Source: Pseudeuparius sepicola | Taxonomy: Eukaryota > Arthropoda > Insecta > Coleoptera > Anthribidae | Direction: 5' to 3' | Assembly: GCA_963920635.1 (NCBI GenBank) | Contig: OY987298.1 | Location: 110,117,309 to 110,181,308 of the forward strand | Length of the DNA: 64,000 nucleotides | Shown here: positions 24,843 through 34,530 of the stretch, piece by piece | How the letters are laid out: every line of letters begins with the position of its first letter | How positions within the stretch are numbered: position 1 is the stretch's first letter | The notes under the pieces: model-generated | The model's database searches: none | What the model was told of the DNA's origin: nothing | The model's input: only the letters and a program-made list of their open reading frames with translations | Program-made: the position numbers and the translations under genes

Positions 24843-26973
24843 CATCGGTTGTCTAGACCATTCTAGAACTGAACGTATATATACGGAAGTGGGTGCGTTG
24901 GCATGCTTCCTTCTATCGTATATATACGGCGATGGTAGCGAAAGAGTTAAAAGTGGTTATATAGAGTTGTATAGACTGTCCCACCGAAAAATTGCCACGC
25001 CCTTAACAGAATTTTTCGAGATGGAAAAAAGTGGTAGATACCGAATTGTATGTTTTTACAGTGATACCAAATTGGATGCAGGGGTCGCAGTGGCGACGTT
25101 CGTAGCTTCGCGAACTCTTTAGACTGCATGTTTCTCTGCCTTCCATCAACCTTGGTCTGAATCAAGGTCGGGGCTGAGCGTATGCAACATGTCTTTAGAA
25201 AAACACTGCTGATGGCTAAGAGCGCTTGGTAAAAGTGTAGATTCGCTCTACTGTAATAGTTTTATCTGTGTGGTTTACTAATTGTCCTACACTCACTGGG
25301 ATTACTATGGTTTTCTGTAGTACTTGAGCCCTAGTCGCAACGAAGCCTAAATTAATAATAAAATTGCCACTCCACCCCCGTACAAGCATAATTGGGTACT
25401 CCATGTTTGGAGTATTGTGAGGGCGAGAATGGACACATTTCACGTTTTTTTCTGATAAGCTCAGATGATAGCTTTGACTAAAATATACTTATGGATTAGC
25501 CCGTTTGGCTGAAAAAAAAATTAAAATGTCCACGGAGTGAGTATAGGTACTTTTTGTAGGTCCGGCAACGCCGCAAAACGATCAGGTTCAAATTTAAACA
25601 GCCCGCCCACCTTTCTGTCAAATCACAGCTGTGACCTATTTATTGTAAGAGTAGCCTGGCTAAACTTCGCCGCTATCACCTCTCACTAGTGAATTGTAGT
25701 GCCTTGCACCAATTTGCATCAATAAGATTGTTATTATTATTATTATTATTTATTGAATTGGTTTGTTTTTGTAGGTTATTCGTTATTCGTTTGGTTAGCC
25801 ATCGTTTACGTTTTGTTGTGAGTTACTGCTTAATATAATAGTGTTCAGCATGGAAGATGGCTTTGTTAAAGCATTGTTTAGTTTTCATAATGAAAAATGA
25901 AAAAACTCTCAACACAAAGAACAAATCACCAACTATCGATGAGGTTAACTCCGACGACGTAAGACGTAAACAATAGAAATGACAGTGGTGCGATGTTGCC
26001 GGCTATTTTGTCGTGTACCTGGGAGGGTTTATTACTTTAAAATGTCCTATTTAAATTACATCATAAAACTATAATTAAACTACAATCTGGTTATAATGGT
26101 GTGCCATATAATTAATACACCCCAGTTGTATACCCTTTATTAATAATAAGTGTTAAAAAACAAGTAAATCTATTAAATTTTTTAGCCCAAACTTATGAAA
26201 CTGATTGGTAAAGGGTCCAGCTGACGTCAGCAGGACCCCGATTTTCAAATTTAAATTCTAATTTTTGGCCTAGTTAAAGATAATAAAAACAAACGGGTGA
26301 ACTTTTTGGGACTTTGAAGACATAATACATAAAGTAAACGCAAAGAAAACATTTTTTTTTATGAAATGACCCCATTATTATTGCACAAAACTGTGCTGTT
26401 TTTTTAAACAATAGAAATATTAATTTTTTGCATTTTTGAAATCTGCTTGTCAGGAAAATTAAAATGATTTTCGTATTATCTATTTCTGTTTTTAAAATAT
26501 TCCATTTTTAAATTTTATACTAAAATTAAACTAAATTTAGTTAACTTGAATTTGTGGATTTATTCATAAATATATAAAATATTTGTTTTAAGCAAGAGAA
26601 CAACATAACTAAATTTATATCAGTAAAATCTAAGAAATTGAAGTTAAAGGAATTTTTTTGAAAACACTACTATGTTAAGTAGGTACTTATATTGTATCAG
26701 TTTTTGAAACTGTAACCATTCAGGTGAAAATGGCTATTCTTCAATGTATCAAACATTTTATCAAATATTTAATTCTGAAAATAAATCATACATGTTATAT
26801 TTGAAATCATATTATATACGAGAGTATATTGCTTGGTCCATCCCCTGTTTTATATCAATAATAATCTTTCAGGTTGCTCAGTGAATGTGCCATCAGAGAC
26901 AATATTATTGAACTCAATAGTGTTACCAAACAAGGAACTGTCTAGAAGCATAAAAAATGAAATAATTTTATAA
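16134..26973 (+). CDS. GMPPA: GMPPA: GDP-mannose pyrophosphorylase alpha subunit (3' five exons)
   Basis: Exons are 16134-16305, 16500-16711, 16770-17049, 20572-20836 and 26873-26973. All have AG acceptors and GT donors, and all phases match. They join to about 342 codons plus TAA; vertebrate GMPPA is about 420 residues, so roughly 80 N-terminal residues, including the nucleotide-binding GG...GTRFRP loop, are missing. GMPPA is the catalytically inactive, GDP-mannose-sensing partner of GMPPB in the cytosol and limits GDP-mannose production for glycosylation. Diagnostic stretches are [27 protein letters not shown], a left-handed beta-helix ([16 protein letters not shown]) and [11 protein letters not shown], ending KNEIIL. 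The last two introns are 3.5 and 6.0 kb and full of repeats. No early stop is seen, so the gene looks functional. Confidence 0.93.
16500..16711 (+). CDS. GMPPA: GMPPA exon: central nucleotidyltransferase domain
   Basis: It encodes [20 protein letters not shown], then HYVEKPS and [12 protein letters not shown], ending DYY plus AG before GTGAAT. These are the conserved sugar-binding and Glu-Lys regions of the family. Confidence 0.92.
16770..17049 (+). CDS. GMPPA: GMPPA exon: domain linker and start of beta-helix
   Basis: It begins [20 protein letters not shown], contains [19 protein letters not shown] and ends [13 protein letters not shown] before GTGAGT. The final residues start the hexapeptide-repeat region. 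Confidence 0.92.
17244..18175. mobile_element. pogo/Tigger-like MITE split by a second repeat
   Basis: The left end TACAGTCAAACCCAGCTATA and repeated TTGGTTATAAC/TATAACGAAC strings resemble pogo/Tigger-type ends. From about 17374 (GTGATGGGTAAATG) to 18134 (CATTTTTCACCCAC) an inserted repeat rich in GACCGGTCA-type motifs interrupts it; CAGTTATAATGAAC resumes afterwards. Confidence 0.5.
18312..19060 (-). pseudogene. Mariner-type transposase C-terminal remnant
   Basis: Minus-strand frames read [20 protein letters not shown] and, after a break, [20 protein letters not shown] followed by KCISVNGG. This is the usual end of Tc1/mariner-like transposases in insects. A CAGTGTGTCCCACTTGAGG end lies at about 18318. 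Stops interrupt the frame. Confidence 0.45.
19144..19430 (+). pseudogene. LINE reverse transcriptase fragment
   Basis: Plus-strand frames read [20 protein letters not shown] then YRGISI. After a stop they continue [20 protein letters not shown]. These are N-terminal reverse transcriptase motifs of non-LTR retrotransposons. Both sides are truncated and at least one stop is present. Confidence 0.7.
20145..20432. repeat. Short duplication and hairpin in GMPPA intron
   Basis: AATTTGCCCGTATGCACA occurs at about 20178 and 20240. Positions 20296-20432 form an inverted repeat (AAATTGAGTTATCTTTGG and complement) with GTGACAG/CTGTCAC inside. Confidence 0.6.
20572..20836 (+). CDS. GMPPA: GMPPA exon: left-handed beta-helix
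   Basis: It encodes [39 protein letters not shown] and SITILG, ending in one G before GTGAGT. It is clearly more GC-rich than the other four exons and its introns. Confidence 0.93.
21663..24783. repeat. 325/326-bp satellite in head-to-tail and inverted blocks
   Basis: Each unit contains CATACACGTGTTTCATGC and CACATCCCCTATTTTGGGG. The order is one forward unit (21669-21985), an inverted block (to about 22366), (TA)n, about five and a half forward units (22401-24186), then inverted units to 24783. Copies starting at about 22880, 23206, 23532 and 23858 are spaced exactly 326 bases and look identical. The forward-to-inverted switch at 24186 is a perfect palindrome around AAATCATGGTT. Frames on both strands (about 64-76 codons) repeat with the unit and are not genes. 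Confidence 0.9.
24784..24842. repeat. (TA)n tract closing the satellite
   Basis: Two TA runs are separated by TGTT. Similar TA runs occur at 21616-21642 and 22371-22399, each at a boundary of a satellite block. Confidence 0.9.
26873..26973 (+). CDS. GMPPA: GMPPA terminal coding exon
   Basis: The acceptor is TCTTTCAG. GT completes the Gly codon begun in the previous exon. It encodes [20 protein letters not shown] followed by [13 protein letters not shown] and TAA, the conserved C-terminus. No strong AATAAA follows closely; AATATA at about 27030 is a weak candidate for the polyadenylation signal. Confidence 0.93.
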
Positions 26974-27807
26974 GCACAAATTTTCAAATTTGTATCCTGC
27001 TGTTATGTAAATTTATTTTATACATTGTTAAATATACACTTTATTTAAATATTATTGTCTTATTTATTTGGTACAATTTATTTTCTTTTCCAATGCTTTA
27101 TACCACTGACTAAAAGTTATTTTAAATTATATTTTAGATTTTCCTCCTCGCCATATCCGAGTATAGGAAAACAATATCATTTCAGAAAAAATTTGGTCTT
27201 TGTATTTACAAACTCCACTTGATTTTTACTGTACGATTCAGGTAAAAATAAGTACTTTGTTCCATGTCTGGCTATTTTTGAATCTGTTTGCATATCCCCA
27301 ATTCTTTATTATGCCCCTATCCCTGATCCTGTAAGTCATAAACAGTAATTGATGACTGATGAATTGGAGGACAACTAAAAGTATAAAAAACATGTTTAAT
27401 CAGCAGTTTTCATAGATCTAAGGTAAATGAAAGCCTCATTAGGAAATTTAAAACCCAAGACGATTCAGATTACCTTAGAAAAATTATCAATTTACCGGTA
27501 GATGCTATTAACGACCTTCAAAAGTTTAGAGCATTTGATGTTATAGGGAAACAAAAATTTTACTGTGGCATTTGTTTGAGATTTGTGCAAATTTTCGTGT
27601 TTTCTACTCAGACATGAAGGCAAATTGAAAGTCGTTGACGGTATTATTCCACACATGCTTATAGCAACAGATTTTGGCAACTTCAATCTGGTAAATTATC
27701 CAATCCTCACTCACAGTTTAAAAGCTCAGGTAATGCAGAATGTTGGTGTGATACAAGTAAACAAGTAAATGCAACAGTAAAGTAAGAACATAGGATTATT
27801 TTTGGTT
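26974..27807. other. GMPPA 3' flank, no clear gene
   Basis: AT-rich sequence. A short frame around 27480-27770 (FDVIGKQKFYCGICLRFV) is not recognised and is interrupted, so I do not call it a gene. Confidence 0.4.
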
Positions 27808-28068
27808 TTAATCCCTATGACTTGCCAGATAGCGAGCTGCATGACAATAAATAAAGTTGCCGTAACTTTGGTAATGGTTTTTTGTAGAACCCAGTAGGTC
27901 TCCTAGATATTTCACTTCACTGGAAAATGTAAGTTCCTTGTTGCTTAGTGTAGGTGTTTTTAAGTTGAGCTTCCTTCTTTTCGTAAATGGAACGAGAACC
28001 ATCTTATTTGGATTAACGTTAACTCCCTTCTTGTGGCTCCAATTACTGATAGTATTAAGGGCACTTTG

Positions 28069-28670
28069 CATTATAGACCGTCAGATAGTGACAGATTTAG
28101 GTGCCCCATTTTCGCATACTAGCCTCGAAGAGGGTTGAAAAGTACATTGATGCTGAGTAGAATAAAGGTAAATTTACGAGTGGCCCTTGGGGATAACATA
28201 TGGAAAATCGAAAAAAAAAATCTGTTAAATTTTCTGACCCCAAAATGTACTTATCCATTCGCGCCACTCAAGCCAGTATGTTTTCGGGCTAGTCACGATG
28301 TACTTTCGGGCTAGTCACGATGTACTTTTTCACACTTTTGATGGGCTTGTGTGGAAAAATTGGTCAAAATCTCGATTTTTCCTTACAAGATTACGCCCTT
28401 ATTTCAACCCTTTAGCCATCGGCAACAGTCAAGCCTTTGCTTTTCCGAAGCGAGGTTCTATTAATTAATCATTTAATGAACACGGCTTGCGTGAAAATAT
28501 CGAATCGAATTATGAAAAATGGAAAATCGAATTTTCCATATGTTCTCCCCAGGGGCCACTTGTAAATTTACCTTCATTCTACTCAGCATCGATGTACTTT
28601 TCAACCCTCTTCGAGGCTAGTATGCGAAAATGGGGCACCTAAATCTGTCACTATCTGACGGTCTATTAGG
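28069..28670. mobile_element. MITE with ~145-bp inverted repeats inside a LINE
   Basis: The ends are TAGACCGTCAGATAGTGACA and its complement; the arms stay complementary through GGCACC, TCGAAGAGGGTTGAAAAGTA and GAAAATCG. TTA flanks both sides, compatible with Harbinger (TTA) or with TA-targeting elements. Confidence 0.75.
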
Positions 28671-28723
28671 TTGCCTTTTGCATGCTTGCCTTTTAATGAC
28701 TAGGTCATCTGTGTTCCTCCTAG

Positions 28724-29172
28724 TTGCTTCCGGGTATTACACTTAGAGCACTCCAGAGCTACTCCGGAGTACTCCACTTCCATTTCATTCTTTCGGGTAT
28801 GCTTGAGCTTGATGCTGCAGAGTTGCTCTTTTTTCCTCCCCCCTGCCACCTTGAGCAGCAGCCGTTCATTAGGTACGTGACGCTCCGAGTTGCGCAGTAG
28901 AATCATTGATTGTTAGTTTGATTCTCTTGTGGAGTCCATGCTAATTAACGAAAAATATAACTTACCATAACTTCACTATCAGCCATTTTTTCCATTTCTA
29001 TTTGCAAATTAATAATATATTCGGAAAATGACTAGCATTTGCATCGTAAATTTAAGGTTAGCCATAGACATAAAACAAAAATAATAACTGGATCCTAGTA
29101 TAGCGTTCGGGTATGAATGGCAAACAAGCAAAACGAGTCTCAAACACACAGAGCTTGACACATCATACCCGA
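28724..29172. mobile_element. Small element inside the LINE RT
   Basis: The ends are CCGGGTATTACAC near 28725 and CATACCCGAAAG near 29163, with further TTCGGGTATG copies at about 28794 and 29105. It separates RT motif B from the catalytic Asp block, which fits an insertion. Superfamily unknown. Confidence 0.5.
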
Positions 29173-29307
29173 AAGCGCCTCTGGACATCAAAGTCAGAGC
29201 TTGTCAGTTTCTTTAACAGGTCGTCGACCACCAGTGAGCACAGCAGAGGCAATAGATCTCCCCCTCGGGGACAACCTTTTACCGTAATAACGCTAGTAGT
29301 GTAGTGT

Positions 29308-29940
29308 TTAACCCTTTCGGGACTGCGGCCGCCTGAGGATCTGTGCCCAGTGGACCACAATACACTGGGTAAGTCTATCGTGCAGTGGACCACAGCAGGA
29401 AGCTTATGTCCTTAATTGCAAAACAGCCATTACATAACAACAGATCTTTTCACAATATAAATCATTTTTTGCATGACCCACATGCAAATGAGCTTGTGTT
29501 CGAATTTATTGATGTATTTAAGTGCAAAAGTAAGTTTTTTTTACGAAAAGGACCACCCAACTAGATGCCATTACTAGAAAATCAGCCAATGACATTAATT
29601 GGGGGCATGACCAATGTAAAGTAGGCGTTCTAGCAGAAGTGCTAGTAGTGCTGTGCTCATTAAAAAAATACTCTTAATGTACCTACGACAGAAGGACATT
29701 TTTTGTTTATACTGTATATACATTTTTATGAACACACGTCACTACTAGCGGCACTAGCGCCATCACCAATGTGACCTAGCTGCGGTGGAATAACATTCCT
29801 AAAAACAATAATGGCAATAGTGAGTGAAATTACTAGCTACTGTTAAATGTTCATTCCATAATACATTGTTATAGCCGAACGAGTAAATACCTAAAAGCTG
29901 CCATTATGACAAACTATATCTATCTGCCATTATGACATAT
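29308..29940. other. TTAA-end fragment and unassigned sequence
   Basis: TTAACCCTTTCGGGACTGCG at about 29309 resembles a piggyBac-type end; a repeated CAGTGGACCACA follows (29349, 29384). No opposite end was found. The rest to 29940 is unassigned. Confidence 0.4.
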
Positions 29941-31093
29941 ACTTCACTTTTAAGTGGACACAAATCAATAAAAAATTAATTTGTTGGGATATTTAAAAAA
30001 AATATATTTGATACAAAGGTCTTCAAAATGCGCAACTTTCTACGTGAACACATTTGTCAAATTGCAATTCCAGGGCCGGCTAAGATTTTTTTTAAACCCT
30101 GATTTTCACAAAATCTATTTAGGCATTTTTTTATTTAAAATCTGGCCATACAGCGTTAATTAGGACCCTCTAAAACCCTTAAGTTCAAAATTTGAACTAA
30201 AAATATACAGGGAGTTTGGTTTTACAGCGCCTTAAAGTTGCGCAAAAGTGATTTCGAGGGCCCCTGGAGAGTCAAGCGTGCCATGGAATGATTTTAAAAC
30301 AATTGAAGAATTAACAGGACCACCCAAAGTATTGATGGACGAGATTGCAAGAAAAAATAATACAGGATGTTTTTCTCTACCGCTGCTGAAATTTCAAACT
30401 TTTTTCGAATTTTATTCTGATCAAGTTTGCCGTGCTTTTTGAAACGAAGTATATAAAAATCGTCTTAGGAACATAAACGAGATACAACAAAAAATAATTG
30501 AAGCTTGCGATTCCGTAACAATAGATGAGTTAAGACGAGTTGTTTCTAATAACAAAAAACGTCTTGAAAAATGTATTACGTTAGAAGGCGGTTATGTTGA
30601 AAAAAACCCCGATAGTTTAAGATCTAAATATTTTGTTTGTTATTTTATTGTTAAGATTAAATAAATTTTGTTATTAGTAACTTTGTCTTGATCAGAATAA
30701 AATTCGAAAAAAGTCTGAACTTTCAGCAGCGGTAGAGAAAAACATCCTGTATTATTTTTTCTTGCAGTCTCGTCCATCAATACTTTGGGTGGTCCTGTTA
30801 ATTCTTCAATTGTTTTAAAATCATTCCATGGCACAAATTTTGAACTTAAGGGTTTTAGAGGGTCCTAATTAACGCTGTATGGTTAGATTTTAAATAAAAA
30901 AATGCCTAAATAGATTTTGTGAAAATCGGGGTTTAAAAAAATCTTAGCCGGCCCTGGAATTGCAATTTGACAAATGTGTTCACGTAGAAAGTTGCGCATT
31001 TTGAAGACCTTTGTATCAAAAAAAAAATTTTGAAAGTATCCCAACAAATCATTTTTTTTATCGATTTGTGTCCACTTAAAAGTGAACACCCTG
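29941..31093. mobile_element. Fold-back mariner-type element with transposase remnants
   Basis: The arms are complementary over roughly 400-500 bp (TTCACTTTTAAGTGGACAC; GCGCAACTTTCTACGTGAAC; CAGGGCCGGC). The right end keeps CAGGGTGT plus TA; the left end has lost it. The plus strand at 30480-30610 reads RLEKCITLEGGYVEKN, a mariner-type transposase C-terminus. Both arms also share PWNDFKTIEELTGPPKVLMD in opposite orientation. Confidence 0.75.
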
Positions 31094-32844
31094 TATATGT
31101 CACATATGGCATTTGAAATGATGCCATATAGTAGTCAGTAGAAAATCCCATGAACTGTGGCCTTGATTGCATAATGGAACTTATAGGTCCCGCACAGCCT
31201 CTACCGACAATCAGCGGGGCTCTCTTATTATCAGATATATCGGCCACATAGGGCAGATCAACTAGTTACAATATATCTGGCAGCTGTCCATCCGGCAAGT
31301 ATATTTTTAATGTTCGACGTAAAACATTTTAACCACACAGTGGGGGAGGCCTACTAAAAAGGAAAATGTGAAATATTTTTTTTGACGAAGTCTAAAACAC
31401 GGGGCAATCAACCTTGGTCTAGTAACTCGGCCCTCCGGTATGCTATGTTGCTGCTTGTGCACACCGCGCATTTACGACGTATCATTAACCAGCCCACTCG
31501 CCGCTGACACCTGTTTACTCGAACAGCTCGAGCGACCCGGGCAGCGAGCGCAATTCCTCCTGTAATGCTGAGTCGACGGCACAGGGAAGAACACAGCTTC
31601 TCTCGCCGCTTTGCGCTGTAGTAGTAGAAGGCACTGTCGCTGGACACTACTCACCATTTGTGCTCTCGCATACCTTGTTCCTTGGTGTGCGATAGTATAA
31701 TCAGAATCAGCCTGCTACTCGAGAAAATTGCTACCAATACAATCTTATCTCATGGATTAGCAGTTTTATTGTACGCCAGTAAGTTTATTACCATATCATA
31801 ACAAATTTCTTATATGTGCTAGGGGCAGTCAAAATGCTGGTGGCATTTTTGAAGAACTCTTTTAAACGTAGGTACATGCTGTGTACGATTTTAATTGATC
31901 GGGCATTAGTGTACATTGATATTTACAAATTAAGAAAAGGATTGACATTCGAAATCAGAAAGTGAGCCAAAAAGGTAATAAATTAACATGTTGTGTACGA
32001 TTTTAATTGATTGGGCATTAGTGTACATTGATATTTACAAATTAAGAAAAGGATTGGCATTCGAAATGAAAAAGTGAGCCAAAAAGGTAATAAATTAACT
32101 TAGACCATGATGTTTTTATCGTCATAGCAGAAAAATGTTTCCCTAAAAATTACCAATCTAGGTTTTTCTCAATATTTCATCATTTTTTTGAGATTTTTGG
32201 GAAACTTAAAAAAATAAGTGGCTACCTACCTACATTTAATCACAGACCTATATATAGCGAAGCTATATAGGTCTGTGATTTAATATACATATTGTGCAAC
32301 TGGCAACTGCAAATCAGCCTTGATGGGTGACTAGGAAAGCGCCGATAGGGTAGGAAAATATTTTTTTATTTATTTTCGGTTGACTTTAGAATTGTTTTAA
32401 TTTCAGATTCATATTAAGCTATTTTTTCACCTGTATTTGATAGAGCATAGTTAACAGCAGGCTGTGTGCCAAATTTGTGTGGCAGATATATTGGTTAGCT
32501 CTGTTCAGCTGTACTGAAAGGATTAAAATGTGGTAGTAATTCCGGAAAATTTGAGGGTTTCTTTCAGGAAGATTTGGATTTTTGATGCCAGCCTTGAAAA
32601 TATTCCTATTTGACCAAAACTCCCATCCCGGGAATGTCCGAGATGTGCCGAGGTTTTTTTTCCTCTCACTGTTTATTCCCAATTGAGGGTTAAAAGGTCG
32701 ATGGAAGGTTGTTTTTTTTTCAAAAATTCCCAAGGGTTTTTTTGCGGGGTTTATTTCCTTTAGGTTTTTTCGTTTTTTCCCCACCAGATAGGTAGGTATA
32801 TTCGGACATGACAAATGTCAGAATTATCTATTTTAAATCATTAA
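31094..32844. repeat. Intergenic with tandem duplication and a hairpin
   Basis: A 112-bp period duplication spans about 31881-32100 (TGTACATTGATATTTACAAA in each copy). Positions 32238-32280 form a 17-bp perfect hairpin, AATCACAGACCTATATA and complement; its CTATATAGCTTCGCTA loop side recurs at about 47837. No gene is recognised. Confidence 0.6.
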
Positions 32845-33171
32845 GGGGGGGGGGGTTGCCAACAGAGAAAGTGAGGTTATATTGTGTATTTTTTTAAGTT
32901 GTATAGCATAAAATCTAATAACATTTTACCTGGCAAAAATTTAGTACAAACATTTATGTTTTCATTTTAATCATAAAAGTATATGCACTGGAATTATTAT
33001 TTTTCCTAAGGTTTTCATAACCTATAAAACAAAACCTGCTTGTAAGATCTTATGATTAAAATGAAGACAAAGATTAAACACGGAAAGATTTTTAGTACCT
33101 GCAATTATAAATAATAAAGGATGTTTAGTGGCATATCAGGTAAAGGATATCAATTGAAAAAAAAAAAATGC

Positions 33172-33242
33172 ACTCCAGCCGGGACTCGAACCCGGGACTC
33201 CTACTGTGGCCGTAGGCACTTAACCAACTAAGCTACCGGAGA
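33172..33242 (-). other. tRNA-like sequence copy A
   Basis: It folds as a cloverleaf: 6 of 7 acceptor pairs, D stem GCTT/AAGT, anticodon stem CCTAC/GTAGG, T stem CCGGG/CCCGG. The pol III A box (TAGCTTAGTTGG) and B box (GGTTCGAGTCC) are intact. The anticodon loop GGCCACA lacks U33, so a working tRNA-Trp(CCA) is unlikely. Confidence 0.75.
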
Positions 33243-33593
33243 TACAGGTTCCATCGGCTAGGTGTTATTTATTCCAATTGATATATAGTTAGTAGCGGTG
33301 AGATGTAGGAGACTTCGGCGTCTTCTACAGCTACTAGGAGGGGTTAGAGGGTGTAGGGTAACCATTTATGATTGTTGGTTATGTAAACTTCCTATTTGTT
33401 CATCAACCCACAAAATTCGACATATAGCGACCTAATGTAAGTATCGAACGTGGAAATTCTAACCTACAATGTCAAGCCAAGAAAATGAAACTCGGAAAGA
33501 TTTTTAGTACCTGCAATTATAAATAATAAAGGATGTTTAGTGGCATATCAGGTAAAGGATATCAATTGAAAAAATGCACTCCAGCCAGGACTC

Positions 33594-33664
33594 TCTCCGG
33601 TAGCTTAGTTGGTTAAGTGCCTACGGCCACAGTAGGAGTCCCGGGTTCAAGTCCCGGCTGGAGC
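33594..33664 (+). other. tRNA-like sequence copy B
   Basis: Same sequence as copy A except the B box reads GGTTCAAGTCC. It is fused directly to a truncated opposite-strand copy at 33580-33593, marking an inversion joint. Confidence 0.75.
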
Positions 33665-34009
33665 TCATTTTTTTCAATTGATATCCTTATCCTTTACCCG
33701 ATATGCCACTAAACATCCTTTATTATTTATAATTGCAGGTACTAAAAATCTTTCAGTGTTTCATTTTCTTGGCTTGACATTGTAGGTTAGAATTTCCACG
33801 TTCGATACTTACATTAGGTCGCTATATGTCGAATTTTGTGGGTTGATGAACAAAAAATAGGAAGTTCACATAACCAACAATCATGAATGGTTACCCTACA
33901 CCCTCTAACCCCTCCTAGTAGCTGTAGAAGACGCCGAAGTCTCCTACATCTCACGGCTACTAACTATATATCAATTGGAACAAATAACGCCTAGCCGATG
34001 TAACCCGTA

Positions 34010-34080
34010 TCTCCGGTAGCTTAGTTGGTTAAGTGCCTACGGCCACAGTAGGAGTCCCGGGTTCGAGTCCCGGCTGGAGT
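34010..34080 (+). other. tRNA-like sequence copy C
   Basis: It matches copy A over its full length, in opposite orientation, with intact A and B boxes and the same unusual GGCCACA anticodon loop. Confidence 0.75.
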
Positions 34081-34252
34081 GAATTTTTTTCAATTGATAT
34101 CCTTTACCTGATATGCCACTAAACATCCTTTATTATTGATGACAAAGATGTTTGCACTAAATTTTTGCCAGGTAAAATGTTATTAGATTTTATGCTATAC
34201 AACTTTAAAAAATACGAAATCTAACCTCACTTTCTCTGTCGGCAACCCCCCC

Positions 34253-34510
34253 TTAAAGGTGGATTTATAAACTCGACGATTGCGTTGGCGCTCGCAGTTG
34301 ACGGTGACCTTCGCTGTTGTCTTCTATAGCAGACATTTTATAAACTCTCCATTTGCATCCAGAAATCTAAACAACGTTCAATTGAATGTCTTACATACTT
34401 GCAAAAATCTTGGCTTGTTCATAGATAGTGATATGAGGTTTGGTATGTTTACTTATATCTTATATGTATTCAATAAAGACTATTATTATATAATTAGTAA
34501 AGGTTGGTGA
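34253..34510 (+). repeat. MITE end and LINE fragment
   Basis: TTAA then AGGTGGATTTATAAACTCG is the left end of the MITE seen complete at 62965-63224. It breaks off near 34350. Positions 34358-34440 read NNVQLNVLHTCKNLGLFIDS, a LINE reverse transcriptase C-terminal motif. Confidence 0.6.
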
Positions 34511-34530
34511 CCCAAATATTAAATATTTTT

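Larger units (their letters stand above)
21176..24946. mobile_element. piggyBac-like non-autonomous element containing a satellite array
   Basis: Both sides carry TTAA (21172-21175 and 24947-24950). The inverted ends are CCCTTTCGCTACC on the left and, reversed, CTCTTTCGCTACC on the right. The palindrome CGTATATATACG sits inside both ends (about 21254, 24872, 24918). TTAA targets and CCC-like ends are typical of piggyBac relatives. No transposase is present; the interior is mostly satellite DNA. Confidence 0.7.
20837..26872. other. GMPPA last intron, 6.0 kb
   Basis: It carries a TTAA-flanked element with the satellite array (21176-24946). The remainder (24951-26872) is AT-rich: an (ATT)n tract at about 25731-25752, a copy of the window-start repeat at 25393-25430, and no recognised exon. 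Confidence 0.7.
27808..29307 (-). pseudogene. LINE reverse transcriptase split by two MITE insertions
   Basis: On the minus strand the order is VKGCPRGGDLLPLLCSLVVD (29163-29300, palm motif B), then a TDDLVI catalytic block near 28697-28708 (YxDD normally), then MQSALNTISNWSHKKG and FSSEVKYLG (28071-27808). The gaps are filled by inserts at 28724-29172 and 28071-28668. The motif series is that of a Jockey/R1-type LINE. The frame shifts between blocks and both ends are missing, so it is inactive. Confidence 0.75.
32845..34252. mobile_element. TTAA-flanked palindromic element carrying tRNA-like sequences
   Basis: TTAA lies at 32841-32844 and 34253-34256. The ends are a G-run followed by GTTGCCAACAGAGAAAG and its complement; the arms match through CATTTTACCTGGCAAAAATT. 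Inside are three tRNA-like segments and a 110-bp block (CACGTTCGATACTTACATT) present in both orientations. TTAA targets suggest a piggyBac-type mobiliser. Confidence 0.75.

Noticed and set aside
25850..25900. Start of a gene at ATG 25851 ([16 protein letters not shown])
   Set aside because: Stops after 16 codons with no donor site or family match; lies in a GMPPA intron.
33172..34080. Three functional tRNA-Trp(CCA) genes
   Set aside because: The cloverleaf is good, but the anticodon loop GGCCACA lacks U33, position 1 is unpaired and all copies sit in a palindromic mobile element; kept as tRNA-like.
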